The notes beneath the pieces were generated by a model. The model was not told where the DNA came from, did not search any database, and worked only from the letters and a program-made list of their open reading frames with translations. This document shows, piece after piece, positions 24,901-35,800 of a stretch of 64,000 nucleotides of DNA (position 1 is the stretch's first letter; the number at the start of each line of letters is the position of its first letter). The position numbers were made by a program, and so were the translations under genes. The DNA comes from Eriocheir sinensis (taxonomy: Eukaryota; Arthropoda; Malacostraca; Decapoda; Varunidae), in contig NC_066553.1 in the NCBI RefSeq assembly GCF_024679095.1, positions 2,746,994 to 2,810,993 of the forward strand, in the 5' to 3' direction.

Positions 24901-26790
24901 GTTTATTATCTCAGAAAGCAGAAGTTTATCAAGGGGCCTTCATGAAGGGATCCTCTTATTAACATGGCAAGATGGAAGTTATCTTTGCCTAGGATCATCT
25001 GTGGCGTCAGTAACACAGATAGGATGAGAAGTGTAGTGGTGTATGAGAGGTGCAGAACATGGTCTTTTGACTGGACAAAAGCTTATGATGTCACCAGATT
25101 GAGGAAGTTGAGAGAACAAAAGTAAAAATGAATCTATGCTATTGAAGCTGTGCAGAAAAGCAGTTAAATTTAAAAGGAAAATGAATGAAGTGAAATTTGT
25201 TTGTAAATGTGGAATGGAAATGATGCTTTGAAGCAATGATCAGTGGTCTGAAATGTAAAGCAATGAGTTAATCAAACAATCATTAGGGACATCAATGGGG
25301 GCTGTGTTGCCTTACCCACCATACAACATTAAACCTGGTGGTCTCTCCGTGCAAGTCTCAATGCAGGCCCCTTTCTCATTCCAAGTACCTCGATCTATTG
25401 GCTTGCTCAAGCCACAAACTCTGTGGTTGCATGCCACATGCCCATATCGCCAGAGATGGCATTCATGGACTATGCGGGTAATAAACTTTGAATCAATCTC
25501 ACAAGCAATCACTGGTTTAACACAAATTTATTACAGTGAAACTCCTTGACTCTTCATAGGCACTTATTAGCAAAGGCATGAATCCACCTCTTCAAGTTGC
25601 AAGTTGAGTAAGACAGGAAGTACAAGAGGCTTGAAGATCCAGATCTTTGCACTTCTGCACACGATATACTCATGCTAAGTGAGTCGATAACACCATAGGC
25701 CAAGCCAGATCATCCCCAGCATCTTCCCCGAAGCAAAACCACTCGTAGATCTCAGGTGCTCTCCAATGCATTTCTTTGCAGCTTTAAGAGTTTTGCATTT
25801 GAAGGGATGCCACAGTTCTACAGGGACCTCAAGAGTCAAAGTGAATGATAGTACAGTCAAGCCTCAGTATCTGGAGATTTATCATCCATGGATTTGAATA
25901 TCTGTAGGGTAGCCTGTGGATATTATCGTTAAAGATTTGGGTATCCGCAGGGTTCCTTGAGCATTTTTGTGGCTAGCTAAAGAACCTGTGGTTCACCACA
26001 CACCCCATGCATGCACCTTCATACTTGCAGTATGAATTTATGGTGTTGAATTTTTCTCTGGTATGAATTGTGATATAAGACTCATACCATATCGTACTGT
26101 TATTGCATGCTCTAATTGCAGCCCATATCACCGGGTGATCTCTTCGGAACATGTGCATGTGGTCACTTTAGGGTGACCAGCTTCTCCAGTCTGCTTATGT
26201 GGAAATGAATGAATGATTATGTTGATGACCATAAAACTTAGTTCTCTGTGCACAACCAGAAAAAATAGCCCAACTTTCACTTTGCCGAGTTAGTAAGAAG
26301 ATACAATATGTAGGCTTCAGATGGCGTCAACTCAAGTGTGGAGGCATACATTCAGTAAGCATCACAAATTATAGACAAATTATGTACTCAGGGTTGCATT
26401 TTATAAACCTATGTCCAGTGAGGGACAACCATACTGGTATTTGCAGTTCTGCCACAGCTGTGTCGAAGGTGTTGACACTAGTTATGCTACTTCCATGGAA
26501 ATCAAAGGAGAAAAAAAGGACAGAGACCTGTGGGTTAGAGTATAGATGATCTTCAGTAATACATGACTTGTTTTTAACATTCTTTTTACTTATAACACAA
26601 CTGCTGCAGGTATCCAGACATGAACGGTGACCACCTGACAGCCCTCTTGATGCTGCGCGGTGACCTTGGTCGGCTGGACATCAGGCAAAGAGTGGCCGAT
26701 ATCATGGAGGAGATGAGGACCCAGCGCAGCGGGCCCACCCCCAAAAGCATCTTCTCCCACATCCACATCTCCACCTCCCTCTTCACCTAG
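15999..26790 (+). CDS. EXOC3: Exocyst complex component 3 (Sec6), 15 coding exons
   Basis: Exons: 15999-16124, 16491-16603, 16756-16951, 17674-17806, 17999-18120, 18229-18384, 18792-18917, 19812-19994, 20770-20942, 21348-21465, 21839-22003, 22850-23019, 23275-23404, 24217-24368 and 26610-26790. All are in phase and give 747 aa, matching the usual Sec6 length of about 745-755. The start ATG follows GCCGCCAGG, a good Kozak context, and is the first ATG after the acceptor at 15978. Sec6 is a core subunit of the exocyst, which tethers secretory vesicles to the plasma membrane before SNARE fusion. Recognisable Sec6-family blocks: the N-terminal helical region ([21 protein letters not shown]), RPKKWREK...[37 protein letters not shown] and the C-terminal [18 protein letters not shown]. 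Introns carry two TTAA-flanked MITEs, a composite element (23515-24152) and a decayed copy of an exon end (17832-17880). Its 3' UTR must run toward the convergent kanadaptin gene. Confidence 0.97.
17832..17880 (+). repeat. Tandem copy of the 3' end of EXOC3 exon 4, with decayed donor
   Basis: This repeats 17761-17809 with an offset of 71 bp (TTGAAGGAATACTTTGCTGA shared; later bases differ at several sites). The real donor GGGTAAG has become GGGTTTG in the copy, so it should not be used. Confidence 0.8.
20160..20381 (+). mobile_element. TTAACCC-type MITE, copy 1
   Basis: A 222-bp element with TTAA at both ends and inverted termini TTAACCCGGTAGCAG / GCTGTTACCGGGTTAA. The interior has two CGGGCCAAATTTGTG repeats, ACCCCCCAAAATAGATGATG, and a TATATATTATGAAATGGTTT block. 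Four copies are in this window. TTAA targets with CCC...GGG termini are the hallmark of piggyBac-like transposons; that assignment is inference. Confidence 0.85.
22431..22656 (+). mobile_element. TTAACCC-type MITE, copy 2
   Basis: Same 220-bp family as 20160-20381, same orientation, TTAA at both ends (right terminus AGCTACCAGGTTAA). It lies in an EXOC3 intron. Confidence 0.85.
23515..23762 (+). mobile_element. TTAA-flanked element carrying a LINE reverse-transcriptase fragment, copy 1
   Basis: Starts TTAACCCCTTGACTGCGG and ends CGCAGCGGACGGGTTAA. The interior + strand encodes remnants such as [33 protein letters not shown] and [10 protein letters not shown], separated by frameshifts. This is the well-known segment after the catalytic domain of non-LTR reverse transcriptases. 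Related copies: 23903-24152 (-) and 52268-52516 (+). Confidence 0.75.
23759..23906. repeat. TTAACCCTTTCC hairpin modules with CCTCTT spacer
   Basis: Two TTAACCCTTTC...GAAAGGGTTAA hairpins, each enclosing a diverged GACGCCGACGTCGGCGTC-like palindrome, flank a (TCCTCTTCTAAACCTCTTAA)-type spacer. The same family is at 39608-39860 and 42758-43109. Confidence 0.75.
23903..24152 (-). mobile_element. TTAA-flanked element carrying a LINE reverse-transcriptase fragment, copy 2 (inverted)
   Basis: Reverse-orientation relative of 23515-23762: it starts TTAAACCGTCCGCTGTGATT and ends TCCGCAGTCAAAGGATTAA. With copy 1 and the central hairpins it makes a symmetrical structure of about 640 bp inside an EXOC3 intron. 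Confidence 0.75.
24663..24883 (-). mobile_element. TTAACCC-type MITE, copy 3
   Basis: Reverse orientation of the 220-bp family. Ends are TTAACCCGGTTGCAGCGG and GCTGCTACCGGTTTAA. It lies in the last EXOC3 intron. Confidence 0.85.
25300..25530 (-). mobile_element. Diverged LINE remnant (after-RT region)
   Basis: The minus strand reads [23 protein letters not shown]. It resembles the region of non-LTR elements that usually reads like IVRERQLRLYGHVAR. Only about 70 codons are left, without the RT catalytic motifs. Confidence 0.45.
25854..25970 (+). mobile_element. pogo/Tigger-like terminal fragment
   Basis: TACAGTCAAGCCTCAGTATC followed by a GGATTT-rich stretch resembles the termini of pogo/Tigger elements (TA target, CAGT start). 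The other end was not found, so this is a fragment. Confidence 0.4.
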
Positions 26791-26821
26791 CATGAATGAA
26801 CACAGCTTTCAAGTCGCCTAA

Positions 26822-29800
26822 TCAGTAGCCCAGTTTGTCGTTGAGGGCCGTGCGACCATCCCCAGACTGCTGTGACGGAGGCACCCACGAGTCATAGTTG
26901 GGGTCATCTTCATCGTACTTCTTCCTTTTCTTCTCTTTCTTCCTTGGCTGAGCAGGACTCTGAGGATAAAGACACCAATGTAATCTACAGATGTCATCCA
27001 AAAATCTAACCTTGGCTTTTCTCACCTTATGATAGTCTGTCCACATTTTATACAAATTTGATTTATGTGGATATAAATGTGTATGACCCAAACATGAGCT
27101 TACCAACTTAACATAAATAATGTGTCACTACTTGTGTGTGTAGTGTGCACCTATAGCCCACTTTATCAAGCCAAAAATGCACTAGCCTGCAAATGAGGCC
27201 TTTTTCCACATAGTTTCCTGCTACCTGTTTGGTTGAATAACTACATCATTGTATTTGAAATTATTGCTAGGTAATGTGAACCAACACATATTTACTAACT
27301 TAAGTTTCTCCCTCTGCTATATGCTGAGTCAAATACAAATGATAAGAGTTAAGAGATTGTTAAGTAATGTGCTGGTAAGTCTTAATCTGTTGACATCAAT
27401 CACCCAAGTCAGCAACACAAGCATGAGTTCAGATGTACCCAACGTCATATGTATTCTTTCAACATTAATGCAGAGGGGAAAACAGTATCCATGACTATTA
27501 CTATATTCATTTGTTTCATAATTACAGATGGGAAAATACTATCAATGTATAATTTTTGCTGATACATTATCTATAGAAAAGCTTACAAGTTACCCTACAG
27601 ATGGAATGCATACATTCATCTAGTAAGTCATTTGAGTAGATTCTGAAGGGGGTAGGGTTGGTAACTACATGTTTTCTTGTGTTTAGTGCAACTTCTACAA
27701 TCTGCAGTTAAATATGTGAAAAAAATACATATCAAGCAGCGTGCATCCAAACACATGCTTGTGTTACCGAATTGGGCAACTGCTGTTAACAGATGAAGTT
27801 TGTTTACATTACCTGGCAATTAATTAAAATAAAATGATGTACTCAGCCATTGACTGTTCAACTACTCATCTAGCAGGAAACGTATCGTGGAAAAATAGAA
27901 CCTCTACATACGAGTGCATTTTTGACTCGATAGAAAAAAGGACTATATAACACAGTGTACTATTCAGTGTGAGGTACCCAGGAAATCCGCATTAAGTGGA
28001 AGGTATAATAATGATTTGGGTTAAGCCACTTAGGCTACAAGGCATCACACTTTGCTCTAGTGGGCTGAGCTGTGACATCATGCGTCCCTCACCAACTCAA
28101 GTCTTCCTTCACCCAAGATTATGAAATGATCACAGGATATTTAGAAAAAACTGACCCAACCATAATCTTCATGAAACCTTTTTTTTTCTTTTTTTTCTTT
28201 TTAATCTTTTACAAAGCTAAAATGTGAATATTACGGTTGGGTCAGTTTTTCTAAAAATCCTGTGATTATTTCATGAAATAATCAGATGAGAGTACACAAC
28301 ATGTGGAGGAGGAAAACTTGGGGTCAGTGAGGAAAGTGTGACGTCACAGCTTAACCCGCCAGAGCGAAGTGAGTAGACCTAGTAGTCTATGGATCTTGAC
28401 TTGGGAGATATTAATTTAGGAGTCTCTCTCTCTCTCTCTCAGGACAAACCCCACAGCCACATACTGGACCCCCCCCCCCTATTCTCTCTCTCTCATTCCC
28501 TGTGTCAAAAAATAAAACCAACCAATGAACAGCTGCATTCCTCCTGCCCTACACCCATGATGGTTCAGGAGGGTCTCAGTCACTGAAAAGCTTACATCAC
28601 AGTTCCTATTGCATTTAACCAATGAGGGCTGGGACGGACTCTGTCATTCACCAGATGCATGCCTGTCAGTGACCTTCCACATGCTGTTGTGTTTGACTGG
28701 CTGATCTCACTGCCACTTGGAATGTTTGTTCTATTAAGTCCCTTATTTCATTTGTATTATAAGGAAATCCCTAAAAAGAAACACTAAATGGAAGGTCTAC
28801 TGTAGCAGCACAATTTATCACCTTATGACAGGTGGCGGGCAAAGCCTATGGGACCTCTGGATCTCAAAGGGGGGGGGGGAAGGATCCTAGCCCCCCTTTG
28901 AAGCTTACCTGAGTGCTGGTTTTAAGATGTGCCAGGTGTGGGGGAAGGGTGGGGCCCAACACTCTGGCCTTTTTCTCTGGTTGGCTACTCCCTGCAGTGC
29001 TGCTCTCTTGATTCTGGTCTTCAGCTTTCTTTGATGTTTCTTCGTCCTCAGCTGCTTCACTGCTTACCTGGGTAGGTTTCTTTTCTTTGTCAGGCAAATG
29101 CTTCTCACTGGCCTTACTTAAGACTTCTTGGGCAGGAATGTCTGGCTTTTCTTCCATCACTTTCTTGGCATCTGTGGTCTGTGATTCAGTTGTTACTAGT
29201 TCAGTTTTCATTGCGTGATCTGAGGGCATGGTGTGTGTTGGTCTGGAGGGGCTCTGTCTGGCCTGGCTGCCCCTTACTTCATCCCTCATCTTAAATGGCC
29301 TTGACTCCTTAACCACTGGCTTCACATCATCATCATCATCTTCATCTAACCTCTTCAGCTTTATCTTCCTCTTCGGTTCTTCCTCCAGGAAGATCTTGTG
29401 GACTCGAGGTTCAGGTTCCTGTAAGTCATGTTATTGTGTCATTCAAACAGTAAAATATGAAAATAGCCTTCCAATACTGATTCATGATCCATCACCTAAC
29501 ATGTTTGTATTTATACCCCCATCTTGTACACTTCCATGTTTCTAAGACTAATTGAAATATTTACTACCTCGAGGATAAAAATCATTCTTCTTTCTTGTAA
29601 TAATATTCTTTTTAAATCTGACACATTCAACCATGAGCAAGAGAACTGTATTAGTCAAAGGTGGGCATTCCGCAATTTAAGTCAGCTAATCGCTAATCCA
29701 CTACTAGTAGACTAACAAAAAAATTGCGGAATAGCGTCAGTGGAAAACTTGAAAAGTTAGCGGATTTGCAGTTAGCAAAATGCCAAAATTAAAGTCCGCT

Positions 29801-32800
29801 AATGTAAACTTTAAAAAACCACCAACAATGAAATTTCTGGGAAATTCAAGAATATTCTTGAAAGTGTGGAGAAACCTCTAGATTAGGGTGGCCAGGTGTC
29901 CTGGATTTTAATGGTTTGTCCCGTAAATAAAATTGTCCTGGAAATGTCCCAAATTAAATGCTCTGTCCCGGAAAATGTGTTTTCATTAAAGCGTCCCGGA
30001 TCTCACTTCCAGAAATTGGGCACTATATTTTATTTTTACTCCAACTTTCCCAACTTTGCCCTTCATTTCTCTCATAACACCATCCATATAAATATTGAAC
30101 AACCATGGTGACATGACACACCCCTGCCTCAAGCCCACTTTTATCTCAAAATGTTTACTTGTTTCTCCACTAATTTTGACTTCATTAGTAGACTAAAAAA
30201 TATATATTAGCTTTAGCATTGGTGGATTTGTGATAGTGGACCTGTGAAGCTGGAAAATCTGTGGATTAACGATTAACGGAATGCCCAACAAAGTTAGCGG
30301 AATGGCGGACTAACAAAAAATTAGCAGGTGCCCACACTTGGTATTAGTTATACCTTAGCTTCAGTTTAGCCAATGTCAATGTTTTGTAACCCTGCTATCC
30401 AGACCATTAGTGATGAATGACATTCCTTGAAACATTTTCATATGTATATAATGAAGGTGACGGCCGTAGAAAAATTGAAATAAGTTGTTGTATACCTAAA
30501 TTTTCAATCAGTCTTCGATTCAAATAATTTCAGCAAGTAATCTATCAAATGTACAGAAATGTAATTTTTAGTGAACCTTACATAAATAAAAAGTTAAACT
30601 ATAAATGTCTTTCTACTCCATAAAACCATCCACTTAACTGTAGTGATTGTGATTATCTGTGCTGAGACAATGCACTACAAAGAACTGCTTGGTGTTTGTG
30701 TGTGTGTGTTGTACGCATGAAACGCCAGAAAGGTTTTGCCGGCACCGGGGATTGAACCTGCAACCAGCGAGACAGGAGAGCCACTCCTTAACCAGTCGGC
30801 CAAAGAGGTACCCCCCTCGCAGAGAGAGTTATGGGAGGCTCGCCCATCAGGCAAGTCAGCTGCACTACACGCATGCCTATGCATGTGCCTGCACATCTCA
30901 CCTTGGGTTGGGAGGGTGTGGTGGTGAATGCTGACAGGCCCTTCAGCCTCACACCAAGACCAGCTTGTCCAGTTTTCCGAGTAAGGCTGCTGCTCCCTCC
31001 TGCACCTGTGCCTTGGGGAGTAAGGGAACCAGTCAGTGCATACAACTGTCACGATCCAAACATTATCTACATCTGTAGCACCCCAAGTGCTGCTACATCT
31101 GGTAATGTCTCACAGCAAGTGATGAAACCTTCCATCTCTCAATTTCCATACATGTAAACCCTACCCTTATTTTTTTTTCCATTGTTTGATTCAACTTTAC
31201 AGATACCTAAAATATCTTTCTTAGATCTGTGAATATCCATTTTTTCATTACATAATAAGAGCTCAAAGTTGTCCACAAAAGCCTAATATTTAAATCTTAA
31301 AAAATGTAGAAACTGACTTTTCCAGTCATCCAACATTAGCCTTCATGCTTCAGTATATACACTACTGCATAACAAGGAGGCACAACCTAGTTTTGAAGAA
31401 GAAAACATATATAAATCATACAACAATGTCACATCTTCAAGGTAGAGAAAACGCCTAGTAATTTTACAGTCACAGTTATGCTTAAACCAACCCTGTTAGG
31501 ATGCTCACCATGCATGGACTGGTACGGCTTCAGCTCCGGTACTCCAAGAGGCCGTGCAATGTTGACCAGCCGGCGCAGCTTCAGCTCATCCTTGCGCAGC
31601 TCAATGGCCCGAAGCTGCAAACACCAACAAGCATTAGGACCACTCAGCCCCAACACTTGGCTTGTAAAATTCCTGGGAAACTTTCCACGAGAATTTTGGG
31701 AATTTTCGGGAACTTTGAGAATTGAGAAAAATTTACGTTTGACTATGGTGCAATTAGGTTTTTCTTCTCTCTCTCTCTTTTTTTTTTTAGGCTGAGATTA
31801 TCATTGCCTCTTTAGACTTCAGTTTTAGAGGGCTGTTAGTGAATGTCTCAGTGGTGGTGCAGGCAGGATTGTTTAAGTGACGGCTAGTGAGGCACATGGC
31901 GCCCTTCAGCTAACCTAACCTAACAAAACCCCAAACAGTTACAATAGGTCTTAACTCAGAAAATTAATATATGCTTCCTTACTAATGAGACTTTCTAAAC
32001 AACAAAGTGAGGTCATTCTTTATTGATTTATACCATAAAGTACTGCATATCATGTGTTTCAAGATACCCTAAACTAACCTAACTAAACCAAAACAAACAC
32101 TACAGGTCTTGACTCAGAAAATTCATATATGCTTCCTTACTAATGAGACTTTCTAAACAACAAAGTGAGGTCATTCTTTATTGATTTATACCATAAAGTA
32201 CTGCATATCATGTGTTTCAAGATACCCTAAACTAACCTAACAAAACCAAAACAAACACTACAGGTCTTGACTCAGAAAATTCATATATGCTTCCTTATTA
32301 ATGAGACTTTCTATATAACTGAGTGAGGTCATTCTTTGTTGATTTATACTATAAGGAGCTGGCTATCATGTGTTTCAAGATACCCTAAACTTAACCTAAC
32401 ATAACCTAACAAAACCTGATACAGTTACTTGAGGTCTTGAACTCAGAAAATTCATATATACTTCCTTACTAATGAGTCTTTCTACATAACTAAGTGAGGT
32501 CACTCTTTGTTGATTTATACTATAAGGGGCTGGCTATCATGTGTTTGAAGATACCCTAAACTTAACCTAACAAAACCTGATAGTTACTTTAGGTCTTGAC
32601 TCAGAAAATTCATATATGCTTCCTTACTAATGAGTCTTTCTACAAAACTAAGTGAGGTCATTCTTTGTTGATTTATACTATATGGGGCTGGCTATCATGT
32701 GTTTGAAGATACCCTAAACTTAACCTAACATAACCTAACAAAACCAATACAAACACTATATGTCTTGACTCAGAAAATTCATATCTGCTTCCTTCCTAAT

Positions 32801-35800
32801 GAGACTTTCTATATATCTAAGTGAGGTCATTCTCTGTTGATTTCTACTGTAAGGGGCTGGCTATCATGTGTTTGAAGATACCCTAAACTTAACCTAACAA
32901 AACCTGATAGTTACTTTAGGTCTTAACTCAGAAAATTAATATATGCTTCCTTACTAATGAGACTTTCTAAACAACAAAGTGAGGTCATTCTTTATTGATT
33001 TATACCATAAAGTACTGCATATCATGTGTTTCAAGATACCCTAAACTAACCTAACAAAACCAAAACAAACACTACAGGTCTTGACTCAGAAAATTCATAT
33101 ATGCTTCCTTACTAATGAGTCTTTCTATATAACTAAGTGAGGTCACTCTTTGTTGATTTATACTATAAGGGGCTGGCTATCCATGTGTTTCAAGATACCC
33201 TAAACTAACCTAACAAAACCAAAATAAACACTACAGGTCTTGACTCAGAAAATTCACATATGCTTCCTTATTAATGAGACTTTCTATATAACTAAGTGAG
33301 GTCATTCTTTGTTGATTTATACTATAAGGGGCTGGCTATCATGTGTTTCAAGATACCCTAAACTTAACCTAACATAACCTAACAAAACCTGATACAGTTA
33401 CTTGAGGTCTTGAACTCAGAAAATTCATATATACTTCCTTACTAATGAGTCTTTCTATATAACTAAGTGAGGTTACTCTTTGTTGATTTATACTATAAGG
33501 GGCTGGCTATCATGTGTTTGAAGATACCCTAAACTTAACCTAACAAAACCTGATACAGTTACTTTAGGTCTTGACTCAGAAAATTCATATATACTTCCTT
33601 ACTAATGAGTCTTTCTATATAACTAAGTGAGGTCACTCTTTGTTGATTTATACTATAAGGGGCTGGCTATCATGTGTTTGAAGATACCCTAAACTTAACC
33701 TAACAAAACCTGATACAGTTACTTTAGGTCTTGACTCAGAAAATTCATATATACTTCCTTACCAATGAGTCTTTCTATATAACTAAGTGAGGTCACTCTT
33801 TGTTGATTTATACTATAAGGGGCTGGCTATCATGTGTTTGAAGATACCCTAAACTTAACCTAACAAAACCAAAACAAACACTCTACGTCTTGACTCAGAA
33901 AATTCATGTATGCTTCCTTCCTAATGAGACTTTCTATATATTTAAGTGAGGTCATTCTCTGTTCATTTCTACTTTAAGGGACTAATTATCATGTGTTTGA
34001 AGATACCCTAAACTTAACCTAACATAACCTAACAAAACCAAAACAAACACTACAGGTCTTGACTCAGAAAATTCACATATACTTCCTTACTAATGAGTCT
34101 TTCTACATAACTAAGTGAGGTCATTCTTTGTTGATTTATACTATAAGGGGCTGGCTATCATGTGTTTGAAGATACCCTAAACTTAACCTAACATAACCTA
34201 ACAAAACCAAAACAAACACTATATGTCTTGACTCAGAAAATTCATGTATGCTTCCTTCCTAATGAGACTTTCAATAAGTGAGGTCATTCTTTGTTGATTT
34301 CTACTATAAGGGACTGGTTATCATGTGTTTGAAGATACCCTAAACCTAACCTAATATAACCTAACAAAACCAAAACAAACACTCTACGTCTTGACTCAGA
34401 AAATTCATGTATGCTTCCTTCCTAATGAGACTTTCTATATATTTAAGTGAGGTCATTCTCTGTTGATTTCTACTATAAGGGACTGGTTATCATGTGTTTG
34501 AAGATACCCTAAACTTAACCTAACAATACCAAAACAAACACTCTACGTCTTGACTCAGAAAATTCATGTATGCTTCCTTCCTAATGAGACTTTCTATATA
34601 TTTAAGTGAGGTCATTCTCTGTTGATTTCTACTTTAAGGGACTAATTATCATGTGTTTGAAGATACCCTAAACTTCTAACATAACCTAACAAAACCAAAA
34701 CAAACACTACAGGTCTTGACTCAGAAAATTCACATATGCTTCCTTACTAATGAGTCTTTCTACATAACTAAGTGAGGTCATTCTTTGTTGATTTATACTA
34801 TAAGGGGCTGGCTATCATGTGTTTGAAGATACCCTAAACTTAACCTAACATAACCTAACAAAACCAAAACAAACACTACAGCTCTTGACTCAGAAAATTC
34901 ACATATGCTTCCTTACTAATGAGTCTTTCTACATAACTAAGTGAGGTCATTCTTTGTTGATTTATACTATAAGGGGCTGGCTATCATGTGTTTGAAGATA
35001 CCCTAAACTTAACCTAACATAACCTAACAAAACCAAAACAAACACTATATGTCTTGACTCAGAAAATTCATGTATGCTTCCTTCCTAATGAGACTTTCTA
35101 TATATTTAAGTGAGGTCATTCTCTGTTGATTTCTACTTTAAGGAACTAATTATCATGTGTTTGAAGATACCCTAAACTTAACCTAACATAACCTAACAAA
35201 ACCAAAACAAACACTACAGGTCTTGACTCAGAAAATTCACATATGCTCCCTTACTAATGAGTCTTTCTACATAACTAAGTGAGGTCATTCTTTGTTGATT
35301 TATACTATAAGGGGTTGGCTATCATGTGTTTGAAGATACCCTAAACTTAACCTAACAAAACCTAACAAAACCAAAACAAACACTATACGTCTTGACTCAG
35401 AAAATTCATGTATGCTTCCATCCTGATGAGACTTTCAATAAGTGAGGTCATTCTTTGTTGATTTATACTATAAGGGGCTGGCTATCATGTGTTCGAAGAT
35501 ACCCTAAACTTAACCTAACATAACCTAACAAAACCAAAACAAACACTATATGTATTGACTCAGAAAATTCATGTATACTTCCATCCTGATGAGACTTTCA
35601 ATAAGTGAGGTCATTCTTTGTTGATTTCTACTATAAGGGACTGGTTATCATGTGTTTGAAGATACCCTAAACTTAACCTAACAAAACCAAAACCAACACT
35701 CTACGTCTTGACTCAGAAAATTCATGTATGCTTCCTTCCTAATGAGACTTTCTATATATTTAAGTGAGGTCATTCTCTGTTGATTTCTACTTTAAGGGAC

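Noticed and set aside
30718..30870. tRNA gene
   Set aside because: Boxes A and B are present, but acceptor and anticodon stems do not pair and the copy is dispersed with a repeat head; called a SINE.
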